In this document: piece by piece, positions 4,450-5,455 of the stretch
Layout: the number at the start of each line of letters is the position of its first letter
Position numbering within the stretch: the first letter of the stretch is position 1
Source: Chloroflexota bacterium
GTDB taxonomy: Bacteria; Chloroflexota; Limnocylindria; QHBO01
NCBI GenBank assembly: GCA_013820865.1
Contig: JACDHU010000143.1
Span: 1 to 5,455, forward strand
Length of the DNA: 5,455 nt
Direction of reading: 5' to 3'
Notes under the pieces: generated by a model
The model's input: the letters and a program-made list of their open reading frames with translations, nothing else
The model's database searches: none
Told to the model about the DNA's origin: nothing
Position numbers and translations under genes: made by a program

Positions 4450-5455
4450 GTGAATCTTCCTCTCGGCGGTGAGCTGGTCGCCCGTGCCCCGGGCTGGGCG
4501 TTTGAGCTCGGCATCTATGAGCTCCTGCTGCTCGTCGGCGGTGCCGTCATCCTGGTCGGGTCGGTGGCGCTATCGGTCCAACGCGGTCGTCCGTTCTCTG
4601 CGGCAATCCTGTATCTGACGGCCGGAGTCCTCGCCGGCCTGATCCTGCGGGGCATTGGCATCAACTGGTATGACCCGCTCGAGGATGCGCAGCTCTTCAG
4701 CCGTGCGGCGGAGCTGGCGGTCATCGTCTCGCTGTTCGGGGCCGGCGTGAAGCTCGATCGGGCCCTGACCTGGCGCAACTGGCGCACAACGGTGCTCCTC
4801 CTCGCGGTGGCGATGCCGCTGACGATCGCGGGCATGGCGCTCTTAGGCCTCTGGCTGGTCGGTATGGCGCTCGCGGGCGCGATCCTGCTGGGTGCCGTCC
4901 TGGCGCCCACCGACCCGGTACTGGCCGAGGACGTTCAGGTCAGTGGGCCGATGCAGGAGGAGCCGGAGGATGAGTCCCGCTTCAGCATCACCGCCGAAGG
5001 CGGTCTGAACGACGGTCTCGCCTTCCCCTTCGTCATGCTCGCCCTGTTCGGCTACGAGCGCGGCTTCGCGCGCTTCGACGGGTGGTGGCTGGAGTGGTTG
5101 ACCGCCGATCTGCTATACCCGGTCATCGTCGGCCTGGTCATCGGCGCGGTGGCCGGTCGCCTGATCGCCGCGCAGACGTACCGCGTCATCGGTCGCGGGT
5201 GGTTGGTGAACCCGTTCGATGCGTTCGTCGCCGTCGGCGCCATCTTCGCGGTCTACGGCGCGACCGAGCTGATCCAGGCCTATGGCTTTCTCGCCGTTTT
5301 TGCCGCGGGTGTCGCCTTCCGCCGCTTCGAGGCGGGCCACGACGTCAATCATCGGCTACACGAGGTCTCCACCGTCTTCGAGAAGTTCGCGGAGCTGTCA
5401 GTGCTCCTGCTCCTGGGCAGCGTCCTGCCCATCGGTGGCGTGCTCGAGCTCGGCT
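4450..5455 (+). CDS. CPA1-type Na+(K+)/H+ antiporter, 5' part (runs off window)
   Basis: 335 codons are present and the reading frame is open to the window edge, so the protein is partial at its C-terminus. It exchanges Na+ or K+ for H+ across the cytoplasmic membrane, serving pH and salt balance. Many hydrophobic helices are visible, beginning with FELGIYELLLLVGGAVILV (18-36). The ion-binding region is diagnostic: APTDPV (T154-D155-P156) in the helix 4 position, then EGGLNDGLAFPF (E183; N187-D188). The Asn-Asp pair is typical of the electroneutral CPA1/NhaP group, not the Asp-Asp of NhaA-type CPA2. An acidic loop QEEPEDESR (about 168-176) lies between the two motifs. GTG is the first possible start, because TAG at 4438-4440 closes the frame. 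No Shine-Dalgarno precedes it. The transported cation cannot be told from sequence. Confidence 0.9.
   Translation, partial: MNLPLGGELVARAPGWAFELGIYELLLLVGGAVILVGSVALSVQRGRPFSAAILYLTAGVLAGLILRGIGINWYDPLEDAQLFSRAAELAVIVSLFGAGVKLDRALTWRNWRTTVLLLAVAMPLTIAGMALLGLWLVGMALAGAILLGAVLAPTDPVLAEDVQVSGPMQEEPEDESRFSITAEGGLNDGLAFPFVMLALFGYERGFARFDGWWLEWLTADLLYPVIVGLVIGAVAGRLIAAQTYRVIGRGWLVNPFDAFVAVGAIFAVYGATELIQAYGFLAVFAAGVAFRRFEAGHDVNHRLHEVSTVFEKFAELSVLLLLGSVLPIGGVLELG

Noticed and set aside
3914..4453. Plus-strand 179-codon frame spanning the end of the SPW-like gene and the gap
   Set aside because: Most of it is an out-of-frame reading of the SPW-like gene. The part in the gap has no start and no family resemblance, though I considered a gene remnant there.

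Overview
This is a high-GC bacterial chromosomal segment with short gaps, GTG/TTG starts and strong G/C third positions. The SigK/RskA-type sigma/anti-sigma pair, the SPW-repeat membrane protein and the CCA-encoding tRNAs would fit Chloroflexota (Thermomicrobia-like) or Actinomycetota. That placement is an impression, not a measurement. There is no sign of phage, insertion sequence, CRISPR or integration; this reads as ordinary core or near-core chromosome.

Layout. The left block (about 127-2426) is entirely on the minus strand. In transcription order it holds a diverged AroE-like (shikimate dehydrogenase family) oxidoreductase, then 48 bp later an ECF sigma factor, then its RskA-like membrane anti-sigma factor, overlapping the sigma gene by ATGA. 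Divergent to this block, a tRNA-Ser(GCT) with a good extended -10 promoter is followed 21 nt later by tRNA-Arg(GCG). A SAM-dependent methyltransferase on the minus strand converges on the tRNAs and ends in a recognisable intrinsic terminator. It is divergent from a small four-helix membrane protein with a twofold SPW-like repeat; the gap between them holds a perfect 10-bp palindrome that is also a -10-like element on both strands. The right end carries the 5' part (335 codons) of a CPA1-type cation/proton antiporter that runs off the window and has a GTG start with no ribosome binding site.

How the genes relate. The sigma/anti-sigma pair is one regulatory module: the membrane-anchored anti-sigma holds the sigma factor until an envelope or redox signal releases it. 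The other genes are not an obvious pathway. I did not find an undescribed multi-gene system. The points most worth a second look are the rare Arg GCG anticodon, the AroE-like enzyme that keeps the catalytic Lys/Asp but lacks the shikimate-holding residues, the incomplete zinc motif in the anti-sigma factor, the duplicated Met/His loops of the SPW-like protein, and the palindromic divergent promoter.
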